Shown here piece by piece: positions 24,937-49,195 of a stretch of DNA of 64,000 nucleotides. The DNA is from Blasia pusilla. Its lineage: Eukaryota; Marchantiophyta; Marchantiopsida; Blasiales. The notes under the pieces were generated by a model. The model made no database searches and was not told where the DNA came from. It worked only from the letters and a program-made list of their open reading frames with translations. The position numbers were made by a program, and so were the translations under genes. Numbering within the stretch: position 1 is the first letter of the stretch; each line of letters begins with the position of its first letter. Location of the stretch: NCBI GenBank assembly GCA_050084515.1, contig CM114272.1:35278001-35342000 (forward strand), written 5' to 3'.

Positions 24937-26060
24937 CTATACAAATACTGGAATTACATTTGCAAAATCCCTACTTGCTACTTCTAGTTCTTCGTTTGTC
25001 AATTCTATAGCTCCTAGTGTGTTTACAGTAGGAATCCTCTCTGGTAAGCTAATCGGAGCACGCAAGCCAATATAATCTCCATTATCCTTGTGATCCAATT
25101 CACTATCCTTTGCAAACACTCGAAGTGCGCGAGCTTCCTTGCACAATACAACTTTCCACCCACTTCCCTCACTTGCATCGCCAAAAAAAACTTGCTCCAC
25201 TTGAGATGGAAAAACAAAGGGTTGGTCTAAAATGGATAGGCAAGACTTTAGATTGGCTAACAAGAAGCCTTCAACATATCTTCTCATTGATTTTCTAGGG
25301 GACTCCCAATCTGCCCTAACCCATCCGCCTCTCATCAACACTATTGGTTAATCGACCAACCCATAATCAAAAGCGAGTATGTCTGTCAAGGTTCCAACAT
25401 AAGAGTATGCACAATTGGATGGACTCATATTCTCATCCATAAAGTAAGCTCCTATGCCACAATCAAAATTGGTAAATGAATTTATCCCATCCCGTTGCTC
25501 TACTCGGTAATGGTTTCCATATGCTTTCATACTTTTGTATGAAAGCACCTTAGCTTGAGGTGGAATGGACAAGGAAAATGCGAATGGATCAAGTTCTAAT
25601 GGCTTCCCCTTAGCCTAAGCGATCATAGCTTAGTGAATCCAATCTTCAAAGGGTAAGTTGGGTTTTTCCAAGTTGTACTTCATGCAGAAAAAAAACCCGA
25701 GATAAGTAAAGATATGAAGTAAGGATTTCTCATGGTGTTTGCTACTGATTGAGACAAACAACAACCAACAAATTACACATACCAAAATTTCTGCAATCGC
25801 TCACCTATGCCATACTTCCATTGATTTTGTATTATGTAGAATGTAGTGATGTGCAAGGAGTAGCAACTCGCATGAGAGAAGTATGGGTACTCCAGCCCCT
25901 TCCAGCTCCTCTCCTATTACTCCATCTTCCTCGCCTTCATCCCTTACACGCGTCCTAATAGCTTCGAACCTCTTCATATACTCAGTGATAAATCCCATGG
26001 CTTCATCTTTAACACACCCTTTTGACATTCAACCCTCTGGTCTTGCTTTAGACCTGGCGT
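24937..26060 (-). mobile_element. CACTA/En-Spm relic (TNP2 tail and DUF4216 region)
   Basis: Minus-strand frames reproduce the C-terminal part of plant TNP2-type ORFs: KARPEG then MSKGCVKDEAMGF near 26,030; NFDCGIGAYFMDE and YVGTLTDILAFDYG near 25,400-25,480 (DUF4216); and DQPFVFPSQVEQVFF near 25,220. Stops separate the pieces. Neither terminal CACTA repeat was found in the flanks. It lies head-on to the plus-strand U-box/ARM pseudogene. Confidence 0.8.
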
Positions 26061-26289
26061 ACTTTTTAAATTGTGCCCATGTATCTCTCTATTGGGTACA
26101 TCCAGCAACAAGCCACTTGCCCACAAATATCAAGTTCCTCTATTAAATGGACTAGTAAACGTAGTGAGTACTAGTGGAGCGTGGCAAAGCACAGAAATCG
26201 ATGCTGCACGTAATACCCTCATATCGGAGATGATAGTGCATAACATACTCCATTTGATCAAGGTGTCATACCTATCTTGGTGGCTCAAA

Positions 26290-27590
26290 TCAAATATTTG
26301 CGCAAGAATGTGGTCACAATTGGGCCGGGACGGTTCATGACCACCCTTCAGGAAGGCTTGGTGACCATTTTAGCTCGTTTCACTCACACGTTGGATGATT
26401 AGGATGATTATGACGTAGTTGCCTTGGCAAGGTAGTACTGTCTGGGAATATTTTTCAGAACTCTGCTGCAACCTTGATGAAGTGCATCACCAATCAGCCA
26501 TTGCTCTGGAAAACCTATCCACCTTTTCACCCCTGTGCCGACTAGCAACCCCCGTAGCCTCACAGAAGAAGCTGTTTTGCAGTTTATTTAGTTGCATTAA
26601 TCCTCCTCCCAGCCCCAATGGGATTGGCCCAGTCCACTCAATGAGATGCTCTGCTTGCTAGAGGCTCAGGCCATTGACCCCTTAGTGTCGCGTTTGGACC
26701 ACCAGAATGTGATGGTTGTTGAAACGGATTTAGGTGCTTTGTCGACTATTCTCCAAGACAATGTCAATCTGGAGAAGGGAGTAACGGTTCTTCATGCGGC
26801 TGATGCCATCCGGCCCATTCTTGAAATCTTATAGGAGCATCGCACAGAAATGTTGTGACACAAGGCAATCTGGATGGTAGAAAGGATCTTGTGCAATGTG
26901 GATCTCGCACGTCTAATAGTTGCAGATCCTCACGTTCACACCGCGATGGTGGACGCATTGTGACATGGCAACACCGTTTGTCGGTCTTTGGCAGAGAAGA
27001 GTCTGAAGCACCTCAATAAGATCCCCAATTTCTCTGGCATGTTAGAAAAGGTGGGCGGACCCGCAAAACAACCACCAGGTCAATAGTAGGAGGATTGATC
27101 TGAAGTTGTCGATGGAATGCAGCTAAGCAAGCGATGATGAAATATAATCTTAACCCAACAAAGGATGAATCATATGCCGTCCGAGTGTGATGGTTCTGGG
27201 CAACGGCCGATGCATTCTGCTCAAATCCTCCACTCGCCAGTGAAGAGCTGGGCATAGCAGACATTGTTGTACAGGACATAGCAACAATACGGGTCCTGGA
27301 ATAGAAGCAAAACTGCTTCACATTTTGGTTGGTTTGGCATCTTCACCTCATGCCGTTGAAAATTTGGTGTCCTATATTAGGAATGTTGGTGCCATGGTCA
27401 GCTTGATCCAGTTCTTGGAAGCTCCTGTGGACGGTTTGCGTGTTCTTGCGGTTTGACTCCTTCATCTTCTTTCCTCTCACATGGGCAGCGAATTGGCAGA
27501 TGAAGTCAAGTTCACTACCCGACAGCTAGAGACTCAGATGAAGCTACAGGGCTCAAATGGTTTGATCGAAGAGCAGACTCTTGGCTAATT
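26290..27590 (+). pseudogene. Broken, rearranged U-box/ARM-repeat E3 ligase pseudogene
   Basis: Plus-strand reading gives RFMTTLQEGLVTILARFTHTLDD (26,320-26,400), then after frameshifts EAQAIDPLVSRL, GALSTILQDNVNLEKG, HAADAIRPILEIL (26,655-26,835) and EHRTEML, WMVERILCNVDLAR, KHLNKIPNFSG to about 27,045. This is the C-terminal half of plant PUB43/44-like armadillo proteins. The next stretch, 27,310-27,590 (HAVENLVSYIRN, SSHMGSELADEVKF), corresponds to a part lying before that half in the family, so the order is inverted relative to an intact gene. At least four in-frame stops and several frameshifts are present. It abuts gypsy RNase H sequence at about 27,590. No U-box is seen. Confidence 0.75.
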
Positions 27591-29447
27591 TGGTAGTGGT
27601 GCATAGACATGGGACACTCAACCAAGATGTAGATGGTTTGAGCCGTAACCCATGCCCGAGTCAGCGAGATACAACTAGAGCTCGTTGGCATGGTGAGAGT
27701 GATGTTGGTGTCAGAATGACACGCGTCAGCCTATTTGGGCTTGTTGGCTATGGAGAGCCAAATTGCTGAGACTTCGATGGCGAGGTCTGATGGAGAGTCC
27801 TTAGATCCAAAGGCTGGTGAGGAGACGACAGGTGGCCTAGACATTCACGACGATGGAGTGGTCTTGGAGTACTTACGTACTAGCAGCGTCGTGAGCACAA
27901 TGGGTGCTAGAGAGCGGGATCGTATCCTACAACGAGCCAGACGGTTCCGATGGGACACATGTGTTGCGAGTTTGGGAGGATGGTAGAGTGCGTGTAGTGC
28001 CTTATCCTTCGTAGAGAGCATGTTTGGTGCGTCATGCCCACGAGAAGTTGGGTCATTTTGGAGTGAAGCGTACGTACAACTTGCTCCACATACAGTATTG
28101 GTGGCGAGGCATGCAGACTGACGTTTAGCAGTTTGTTACCAGCTGCATGGTGTGTGATCGAGTCCGAGCATCGTTCAATGCTCCGACTCCACAGTTGCAT
28201 TGACTTCCAATCATGGCTTTAGGTTATAGATGGAGTTTGGATTTTGCAAGACCTTTGCCTCTCACGGAGCGCCATAGTTTTTATGTGTTGGTGATGGTCG
28301 AGCACTTCTCGAAGTGGATAGAGTTGGTTGCATTTCCTGATAAAGCGAGTAAGGGAGTAGCTTATACCTTCCTAGATCCAGTGCTGAGTCATTACGGCCC
28401 ACCAGTTGAGATGTTGACAGATCAGGGTATAGAGTTTCGCGAGGAGTTTCAGGCCTTGTGTGATAAGGCACTGATCGACCACCGTACTACTTCGCGAGAT
28501 CATCCTGACTAGCGGAGCGGGTTGTGTAGGTGGCGAAGAGAGGATTACGAAAGTATGGCTTGCAAAGAGGTCACTTAGGAGATTGGGACCTTTAGTTTCC
28601 GTGGTTGGCAATGGGATACAGATTCAACAAGCATGCATCCTGAGCGTCTTTCTCACCGTACTTGCTTTTGTATGGTCGAAAGCCAAATTTACCTCCGGCC
28701 ATTTGTCGAGATGTTGGTGAGGTGTTGAACCTTGATGACCTTGATGTATGGATGCGAGCATGTTCTCTGAGGGCTGAGTTGTTTCGGAGAATGATGCCCA
28801 TGGCGTTTGAGAACTTGGCGATTACGCAACATCGGGATACATTGAGGTATTCCACTATTCAGGGGGGTGGTTATCGACCTAGTATCTGGAGGCTTCATCA
28901 GGGAGACTATGTCTACTTGTAGCATATGGCGTACACAATGTTGGATGTAATTGCAGGGCGCACCATCTTGAGAGTGCGTGAGATTTTTCCATCCGGTGTT
29001 GTCTTATTGGAGGGACGCAATGGTATGGTTTGGAAGGATCATATGCGTAACTGTGCGCCATGTCATCTTCCGAATATTGACAATACAGTTGATCCAAGCT
29101 TAGCGATAGTTCTTTCAGGCTTGCAATGTATGTTGTGTGGTTTCGCCCGTGGTGCAACCACTATGTTAGTCTGTGATGGGTGTTCGAGAGGATAACATAT
29201 GACATGTCTGACGCCACCTCTCACTAGGATTCTTGAGGGACGATGGATGTGTCCCAGATGTACATAGGGTAGGTAGTTCTAGATTCCGACTTGTGTCTAT
29301 AACATGGATGACAAGAAGGCGACTAACGATGGGGCCACATGAGCACCTAACCTTCTTGCTCTTAGCGTCTGAGAGATGTATGTCATGGTAGGTAAGGATA
29401 GATGGCTATCTGGAGTTAGAGGGACCTAACCACCAACTAGGGGGGCG
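27590..29447 (+). mobile_element. Ty3/gypsy copy 2: RNase H tail, integrase, PHD finger
   Basis: Plus-strand order: RNase H end (VVHRHGTLNQDVDGLSRNP), integrase zinc region (RARRFRWD; HAHEKLGHFGVKRTYN after a frameshift; CMVCDR), core (DFARPLPLT; TDQGIEF), then HRTTSRDHP followed by a small deletion that removes the catalytic Glu context, then a linker and a PHD finger (CMLCG, CDGCSRG, HMTC, WMCPRC) near 29,125-29,270. The polypurine tract is at 29,435-29,447. Stops occur where copy 1 has Gln codons. Same family as copy 1, opposite orientation. Confidence 0.85.
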
Positions 29448-30640
29448 ATTGGAGATATTTTGGTACTTCTTGTGTCGTTTTTTGGTTGCCATGAGTTAGC
29501 ATGGGATCATGTGTGTTTGTGTATATGTTTGTCGACAACGATACAAGTTGTGTAGAAATAAACTAGTTCCAAAGTCAAGAGAGAAATGTTGGAAAGTTGG
29601 GAGGAAAAAAATGTAGCATGTTGGAGGCACAAATGGAATTTATGTATGAGGTTTTGTTGTCTGCAATTGCCTTTGTGAGTTCATTTGCGAGTGCAATACA
29701 AGTACTTTATAATTGCGTTTACTCATGTTACGTGTTGTTATGCGTAAATGCACTTATACAATTATACCTAAACTCTTGTGTTGTGAGAATTTTGCGAGTT
29801 GGATGTATCTCCTAGTAGTCGCGATGGTCGTCGATGCTTGCACTTTGTGAGTTATTTGTGAGGCACACTTGAAAATCTCTACGTGAGGTGTTTGCGAGTC
29901 TTTTGAGTGTTGTTGTAATTGACTCATAAATTTTGGAACAGTCATAAACTACCGTTGACTTGCGTTAGACTTGTAGAGGGAGCAAGTGGTGGGCAAGGGC
30001 CGGACATGAGATGGGGGACAAGAAATGTAAGTTCAAAAAGGAGGAGTAAGGATAAGTATTTATGTTTCCTCAAAATAAGGACGAAAGGATTTTCAAATTG
30101 TATACTTTATATGATTGATGACTAGAGGAAATATGTTTTTATAGATGTGATAAGAGAGGCAATAATACCAATGGTTCATACTTCAAGATTCATTGTTGGG
30201 TAAGAGGAACTATATGTTTAACCTTCAACAACACAAGAAATCTCTCGTGGATGAGTTGATTTGGTTATGTCTTGAAATGGTCATCATCTATTGGGGGACA
30301 TGGTGATAAATGAGGGACATGATGGTTTTTTATCCTACACATTTAGACTTGGTGCGTTGGATTATATATACCAATTTTCTTTTTATAGTCAATGCAACAA
30401 CAAGGACCAAGGAATTATGTAATGAGACAAGAGATCAATGGTTTTATCCCTTTTAAAGTCAAAGTTATTAGGTAATTACACATATATTTTAGTACTTTCC
30501 TTAAAATGCATGCCCGCCCTTCCCTCGAGAATCATAAATTCGCCCCTTCTCATAATCCTACTCCTTACATCGTCATTACTTATTATTTACACAATGTCAA
30601 TGTGCACAAATGTTGGCATCGGTATAATAAGATGAAATGG
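29448..30640 (+). repeat. Probable LTR-derived sequence of gypsy copy 2
   Basis: Starts right after the polypurine tract. It contains ttgcgagt-type iterations at 29,680-29,900 and a distal part (30,330-30,640) that matches 13,260-13,620. No coding sequence. The LTR terminus is not fixed; about 1.1-1.2 kb is the likely length. Confidence 0.5.
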
Positions 30641-31097
30641 TTGATGACTACTCATGACTCCTCTCTGATGTCATCTCTTTTAGGATAGATCGACGAGATC
30701 TTGTAGACAGCCTTTGCGGATACTTGAGGGCTGCCGCAAGAGGTCGAGGATGATCTGCTGAGGCCACCAATAACTTGAAAGAGCAAGTTTTCTCTTTGTT
30801 TTAGCTCATTTGGAGCCATATAGAAAAATTCACTATTTTGGGTAAATTTTCATATTGAGTATAGTTGCCTTTCCACTTTGAGAAATGGCCCTTGACCCAC
30901 AACAGCAGGTCAAGAACCAAGGTTATCGTGGAGAGAGCTTTGGAGAGGGAAGGGGGTATAGCTCTAAGAGAGAGAGTTTGAGAGCTCATTAATTATCTCT
31001 TTATTGAACCTCTTAGCATGAGGTGGCGGAACTATGGTCCTCCTTGTCTTGTGTGTGTAATCCAAGTCTCTCGTTAGGAGAGTGGGTTTGATTTAAC

Positions 31098-31143
<46 letters not shown>

Positions 31144-33347
31144 GAGATCTACTTGATTTACAAAGAGAGAATGAGATCTTGAGAGGGCTACAATAGAGAA
31201 TCTTGCTGGTTTCTTGTTGTGATTGCAGGTTGGGGACGGTGTTCCCCGCTTCATGGCTCACAAGAGTGCTCATGAGAGCAAGAGCTGTTCATTTGGTGTT
31301 GTTTCTTTGCTGATTTTTTGTACGGGAGATTGGCGTGCGGAAGCGCTGCCCAAATTTTGGTAGGAATTGAGTATGGGGGAAATTTGCTCCATGTTGGTGT
31401 TCTCAAGGGCACCATGTAGGTTGCTGGTTGCTGTTTTTACAAGATTGAGGTTTGCTTTGGGGGAAATCAGCGCGGAAGCCTTGCTGAAATTTGTGTAAGA
31501 GAGCAGATTGAAGGGCTGGACGGCAATCCCCGTCAGTTTTTTTGGGAAGGTCAATTCTCATCCTTGAGGCCCATGAACTCCCCGCTTCTCTATCCATTCT
31601 TCCAATTACTTGATGAAAATTACTAGGACTATCCAAACAACAATGTGGTTCAATTGGACCTCGCTTTCTTGCAACAAAGACATTCAAAAATATCTTCTAT
31701 ATCTCATTTGGTTGCTCCATCATAGACCAATAGATCAAACGTGATTAGGATAATCTCACAAGTCACCTATATCCTAGACCACATGGGACTAGGTCCAAAA
31801 AAGGTTGGGCATGCAAAATGGAAGCAAGATTCCATATACACTTCATATTTTTAGTCACTAATATACAATACATAACCTCCACAATACTAACCATATTGTA
31901 CACAATTTCAAAAAACTATTTTCCTATTGCTATGCATTAAATACATAAGTGTTTACCAATAAAGAAGCCATTCTCCATGAAAAATATAGAGATAATAGTA
32001 TAAATTTACTAGTGATGCATCGGTGATCTTAAAATTTAAAAGTTCCTCTCGTCTTCATTTCCCTGCCTCATTTAATTTAATTTTCTCCTCTTAATTGCAT
32101 TCCATCTTTTAAAATGACACGTGTCAACGCTATAAGAATCCTTAGAGGACATGATTCAACACCCGAGGAGGGTTTCCTCTAATCCCATCCTCTATTAGGT
32201 ATATAGTTTCCTCTAATCCCATCCTCTTTTAAATATATAGAATGTGGACATACTCACATAACTATGTGGTGGAAAATATGGACTTTTTCTTAGAGCCCTC
32301 ATATACTATGACAAAGCTCCCGTCCATATTAGTAATGCAAAGTGCATAAGCTACTAGAGAAAACAAATGTTATAAGAAAAAATTTACCTTCTCCTACCAT
32401 ACATCGTTTCCACTAGACATCTAACATGACAAAAAGTAGGCGATCTATATTATCATCAGGTTCCGAAAACAAACATCTCCCTATTTCACACTTGCCAATG
32501 GGTTTCCAAAACAAACATCTCCCTATTCACACTTGTCAATAGGGTGGTCCCATGTTGTGATTTCCAATAACTTAATTCCATCTAGAGAGTATAAGATCCA
32601 ACTACTATAGAAAAAGAGAGAACAAGGAGACTCTTCGGACTAGTAGTAATGGGCTCCCAGTGCTATGATCCATTACTCCAAAATCTTATCCAACCCCTAC
32701 GCACGGGCATACTATGATGGAATGAGCTCCACAAGACTTTGCTCGGGTCCCCACTTACACGGCTACCCTACCATGTAAACTCGCCTAGCCTGGGCATGTA
32801 TACACGTCGCAAGGATTTATATGGCACTTGTTTGGATGTTGGTGACGGAGGGGAACGCATGTGATTGTAGTCACTAGTAATTTCTGTCAGGAGCTATGGC
32901 TAGTAATTATAGTTCGATCAAACGAGAGAGAGAGAGAGAGAGTCACGCACCAGCAAAAGTGCAAGAAAAGTGCAGTGCGACTCTCCTTTTCGATCTAATG
33001 GATCCTCGGTAAAGCGTGCAGATGGTGGGCTCAGGTCGGACTTGTGGCCGAGTGGAAACGGCGCAGACCGAGTTATTTGTTTCATCACCATGTACGATTC
33101 TTAACGAGGACCGAGACTGAAGCTACCTAGAACGACAGGGCTCGTGTGGCGTGGACAAAGCATCTACTCCAAGCCAAATCGAATCACATCCAAAACAACA
33201 GTGGCTGCAATATTACTTTTTCAGCAATCCACATTCCTCCACTTGACGGATTCGAAACATGTAAAGAACGGGCAGTGCCTTACCTTGAGCACCTCGACTC
33301 GCCTCACTGTAATCTATATTCTGCAAAAAGCGTGGAGCTATGAGCGA
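30641..33347. other. Intergenic sequence with microsatellites, downstream of CAPE
   Basis: Holds a pure (GA)n run at 31,100-31,138, a shorter one at 32,923-32,942, and a dispersed repeat end near 32,000-32,245 related to 18.5 kb. Overlapping minus-strand frames at 31,270-31,690 have no recognised similarity. The last few hundred bases before 33,348 are the 3' flank of CAPE. Confidence 0.5.
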
Positions 33348-44857
<11,510 letters not shown>

Positions 44858-46320
44858 CTGCATCCAACCCGTGTACAATCAAGCAAAGTAAACGTAGAGA
44901 AAGCTTCTCTACAGCAAACACATTTTTTCGTGTTCCCAGCGTGTGATCTAATGATTCCACACGCGATTTGGAAAAACCAAATTAACGTTCTGTGGAGACA
45001 AACTTTATCGAGCAGTATACTCGCACATTGGTTTACAATTTTCCGGGTCTGTTATTCATTTGCTCATACTCACCCTGCTCGGGGTACTGAAAAAATGCAC
45101 GTCGCAATGCTCATCAAGCTGCTGTTGACTTAAACAGGAACAGTGCAGATTTCCCCTTCATTTCCAGAACCAACTCACATTTGGACCAAGGCTGTGCCAC
45201 AAGTCTCGAGGAGGCTCTCCACTTTGGACCAACGTCCGACCAGAGAACCATCACAGTAAGCACATCATACGCTTCCATTTTGATTTAGACACAGCTGTCC
45301 GACCAGTTTATGCTGGGATGTAAGCTTTGTGGATGACTCGGGTTCATGAGGAGTAGAAAAGTCACGTTTGCGTCATTTTGCAACCCGACAACGACCTCAA
45401 ACATAAAATTCTATTCAATATCAATTCACCGACAGGTTTCCAATTCCGTTAGTCTGCCCTGTGAAATTTCCAAAAAAGGGCATGGCTCTGGCATAAATTA
45501 ACGTGGTAGATGCGTCCCTGAGGATTATATCGCCTCAGTCAAACACGTCTCTATTCGCGAATCCTGCTCACCACCCCGATCTCTTCCAAAACCTCTCTGA
45601 ACTGTGGCAGTTTCCGATAGCATCACATCTGCCCTGTCAAGAGTCCAAGATCCCTGGTAATGGCGTAGAGGGAGTCACACGGAAATCAAATCAAAAAAAT
45701 TGCATCTCGTCTCATCTCTTTAACGCGTCTGCGAAAGCACATCCTGCTGGCGACCTCGATTTCTCGCGACGCCGTGCTCAACTGCAACACCTTCCCGCCA
45801 GCGTTATCTCCAACCGGCCACGTTTTGAAACAGCGAGCCCTCCACTAGCGTCGAGCGAGTCACTACCGAGTTCCGCTCACGACGATTCCCCCGGCCCTCT
45901 AGAGCGTTCGCACAAACGCCTCTGCCTTCCAGCCCCATGTCTACCGAAATCGCCATTCCTCCGATCGCGCCACCATTCGCCACACGAGTCTCCGCTCCTC
46001 AATTGAAAATCGGTTCATGAAAAGCGGAGCCATTAGTGGGCCCTTCCTTTTCCTCTTCTTCCTCCCCTCCTCTTCCGTTTCGGCGTACAAGTTCACTTTT
46101 TGCCCCGAAACCTCGTCCGCTTGGCGACGTACGTCAGTTGGCAGCGGGTACCAACAAACAGGCAAAGGGTGAGGTCGTCCGTCAAGAAAGCTTAATTATT
46201 ATTAGGTTGATTATTATAGTGATAAGTGTACGTTATCTACGTCTGCGGCACTCCCAGAGTCCCAGCGTCCGCAACATGTTTGGATTGATATAGTACAGCA
46301 CTGCAGTCTAGTCTGTTACT
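44858..46320 (-). promoter_or_regulatory. Upstream exons or promoter region of CAPE, not resolved
   Basis: The 45.5-46.2 kb stretch is richer in GC and CpG than its flanks, as expected for a promoter or 5' leader of the minus-strand CAPE gene. A minus-strand open piece near 45,255-45,180 that ends at a GTGAGT donor could be an upstream exon, but I could not fix its acceptor or frame. No confident start codon was found. Confidence 0.4.
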
Positions 46321-49020
46321 TCTACGTAGCGAGGACGGGTACCGGGGAAAAATTTACAGGTCGCCTGTAAATTATTTGTCATATATATAAGAACATCTAT
46401 TTTGCTTCTATCTTTGATTTGCAAACACTTTTATCTTCTATATTTTTAATACGAACAATAAGAAAATGACTTTTATTCCAAAGAAAAGAATTGTGTGATA
46501 TGATTAATCTTTCACTCTTGTGCATTGCAGAGGTTTTACACTTGTTATTATTATTGGAGAGTGCTTTCTTATTTGCAAACATTTCCCTCTATTTGACACA
46601 TGACAAATGGTAGACAAAAATGTTTCACATGTTCCGAACAGCAAGAAAACAAATTTGAATTTGTGTGCAACATCATTAGTCCCTTCACGATCTATATACT
46701 AGCAAAAACTCTTCAAACATTTTTTTATTTGCTGTGCATCGTACAGGCACCTTACTAGGTTTTTTCGTTTCTTTTGGTATTTGCAAATAAAAACAATTAT
46801 ATAGAGTACAATCCACATTTTATGCTCCCCCATGATGTCCATCAATGTGCGAAGTGCTAAACGATTTTTTTTATCATGGCATGCTCATTACTAATATCAA
46901 AACATCAAATTTTTTTAATATTGATTCATAAGATTTTTTCCTTAAATTTCCATAATATTTTATTCAAAATTTTCAATATTTAATGATAAACTAAATTTGT
47001 CCTATTCTTCAAAATAGTTCATCCTTTTACTGGTTTCGTTTTCTTAAGTTCTAGTGTCTTCCAATATCTTCAACTAAAGAATACTGTTTGGCAGTTCATT
47101 TTGGTCCTATCCAATCATTTTAACCCATAGTAGTGGTCTACTTTGGCAGGAATTAATACTAGCTATGCATTCATATTATCATTGGAGGAGGGGGATTACC
47201 TTTTTTTTGAGTACTTCAATCCCCAAAGAAGTGAAGTGTTTCTATAAAAAAAAATGTCCATTTAATAATAGTAAATTCATATTTTTTAACATTAGAATGA
47301 ATTTTTTGTGTGGATGGACATTTGCTTCTATAAGATTGGGCCTTCTCTAGCATATATACCAATTTCTACTAACATTGGAGCTTCAAACACCGACTATGGT
47401 TAGAAGATACACAGAGTAAAATTTAGAGACATAATACCCACTAGGAGGTAACAGTATTTATATGGACCTAGGATCTTATTTAATGGTGTTGTAAAATGGG
47501 AAGTATGGAAAGCACGTACTTATGCCATAACATCACACGGGCACTCTCACTAGTGGAAAATTAATGGCCAAGAGCATCCATGAATGAAGAAAAGTGTACA
47601 TGAAAGGTTTTTCTACTATGCCATCTACATTAATTGAAGGATGCATTTTTTGGGTTGACTCCTTCCCCTCGTCACATGTGTGTGCTCAAAAATTAATCTT
47701 TCAAGATGATGACCTAGTTTTATTAGGGAAAAGATGTCTTTTCAAATCCTATTAAAATCATTTTTTTGGAGGTATGGTTTCTTTTACTTTAGAGATTATA
47801 TTGTTGGCTTCATCATGAAACGACAAAGAACTAGCTAGAAAAAAAATGTGATATTCCTTCTTGAGTCCGAATGAAATATAAGGACTCGCAACATATATTA
47901 GACTTGGCTTGAAGCTCTGATCCTTATATATGATTATAAAGTTCCTTTCCCACCATCCATGAAAATCTCCGTGTTCATTGTTGCTAATTTTCTAACCTTT
48001 TCCTTACGGCACAATGTTTAACGGAAATCTTTTTACTATTCTTTCAAGCAATTGATTGTATCTATATACAATAGTAATATACATCTCGTGCTAATAGTCA
48101 AATAGTCATGTTGTCAAAAAAATTATCTTCTCATCTTTGCTATGAAAGTATTGAAAATATGAAATTGTTGCCAAAAGCAAAGCAAAGAATATGATGCAAA
48201 ATGAAAAAACTGTTCATTGTACAAATTTAATGAAATTTCATTCAACTTACATGCAACATGGTAAAACAATTATGCTAAATTCTCTCAATATCAATATTAA
48301 AGTGATGGCTGGTTATCCTCGTTATCCAAAAATCATAAGAAACAACTTACATGCATTTATTGTTGACGAACATGTGCTGTGAAATTCATTTAAGCAATCG
48401 AATATTAATCTATATTATTTTGGGAGAGTGCCCTCATACGGAGAGCCTTCCCTCCTGGTAATACCTCTCTTTTCCAACCTTTAATTGATTGACAAGTGTT
48501 GTTTTCCCCACTAACCTCTTTTAAAACCCGAGCCTTTGTCTTCTCGAGCTAATTTCATTCAACCGGGGAGTACCCTTAAATGTAAGAAAGCCTCAATAAA
48601 AAGTGGGTGATGGAAAACCTATTGCGAGTAATAAAAAGAGGGACTCAAAGAATCGAGTACGCGAAGGCCACAATCGGCCGGACAAAATGAGTCCCCCCAC
48701 GTCCCTTTGCAAATCTATGGAGACCCGTTGTCTGTAATAAAGAATCGTAGTAACTAAGGATAAATTATTTCTCGACTGGAGATGACGAGCGCAATCTATA
48801 AGGAACAAATCAAACCTCTCCCCCATAACACCATATATTTCTATGGCTAGAGGGACAAGTCAATGTCCATTAGACAATAGAGATATGTCTTCTTCACCGC
48901 CACTCCTTATAATAATCTTCCTTGTACCACCACTACAACCCCGCGTAGAATCCATCACTACAACATCATCCATCGCCACCATGTCATATAAAAATCATTA
49001 CAAATAAGGGAATCCTGTAT
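46321..49020. other. AT-rich intergenic sequence, nothing recognised
   Basis: AT-rich with several ttgcaaa motifs at 46,420-46,790 and poly-T runs. No credible coding region; probably old repeats. Confidence 0.5.
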
Positions 49021-49026
49021 GAAATA

Positions 49027-49195
49027 GTACACAATATTAATATGATATTCCGCACATCGCGGGCCACAATCTTCTCACCCGCAATTTCTTTGCACCTTAA
49101 AACTATTCCCGTACACAATTTTAATATGATATTCTGCACATCACCGGGCACAATCTTCTCACCCGCAATTGAACCGCGTGCTAAATGCACACCAA
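49027..49195. repeat. 84-bp tandem repeat, two units
   Basis: Unit 1 starts gtacacaatattaatatgat at 49,027 and unit 2 starts gtacacaattttaatatgat at 49,111. Both continue with cacatc..gg.cacaatcttctcacccgcaatt. Confidence 0.85.
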
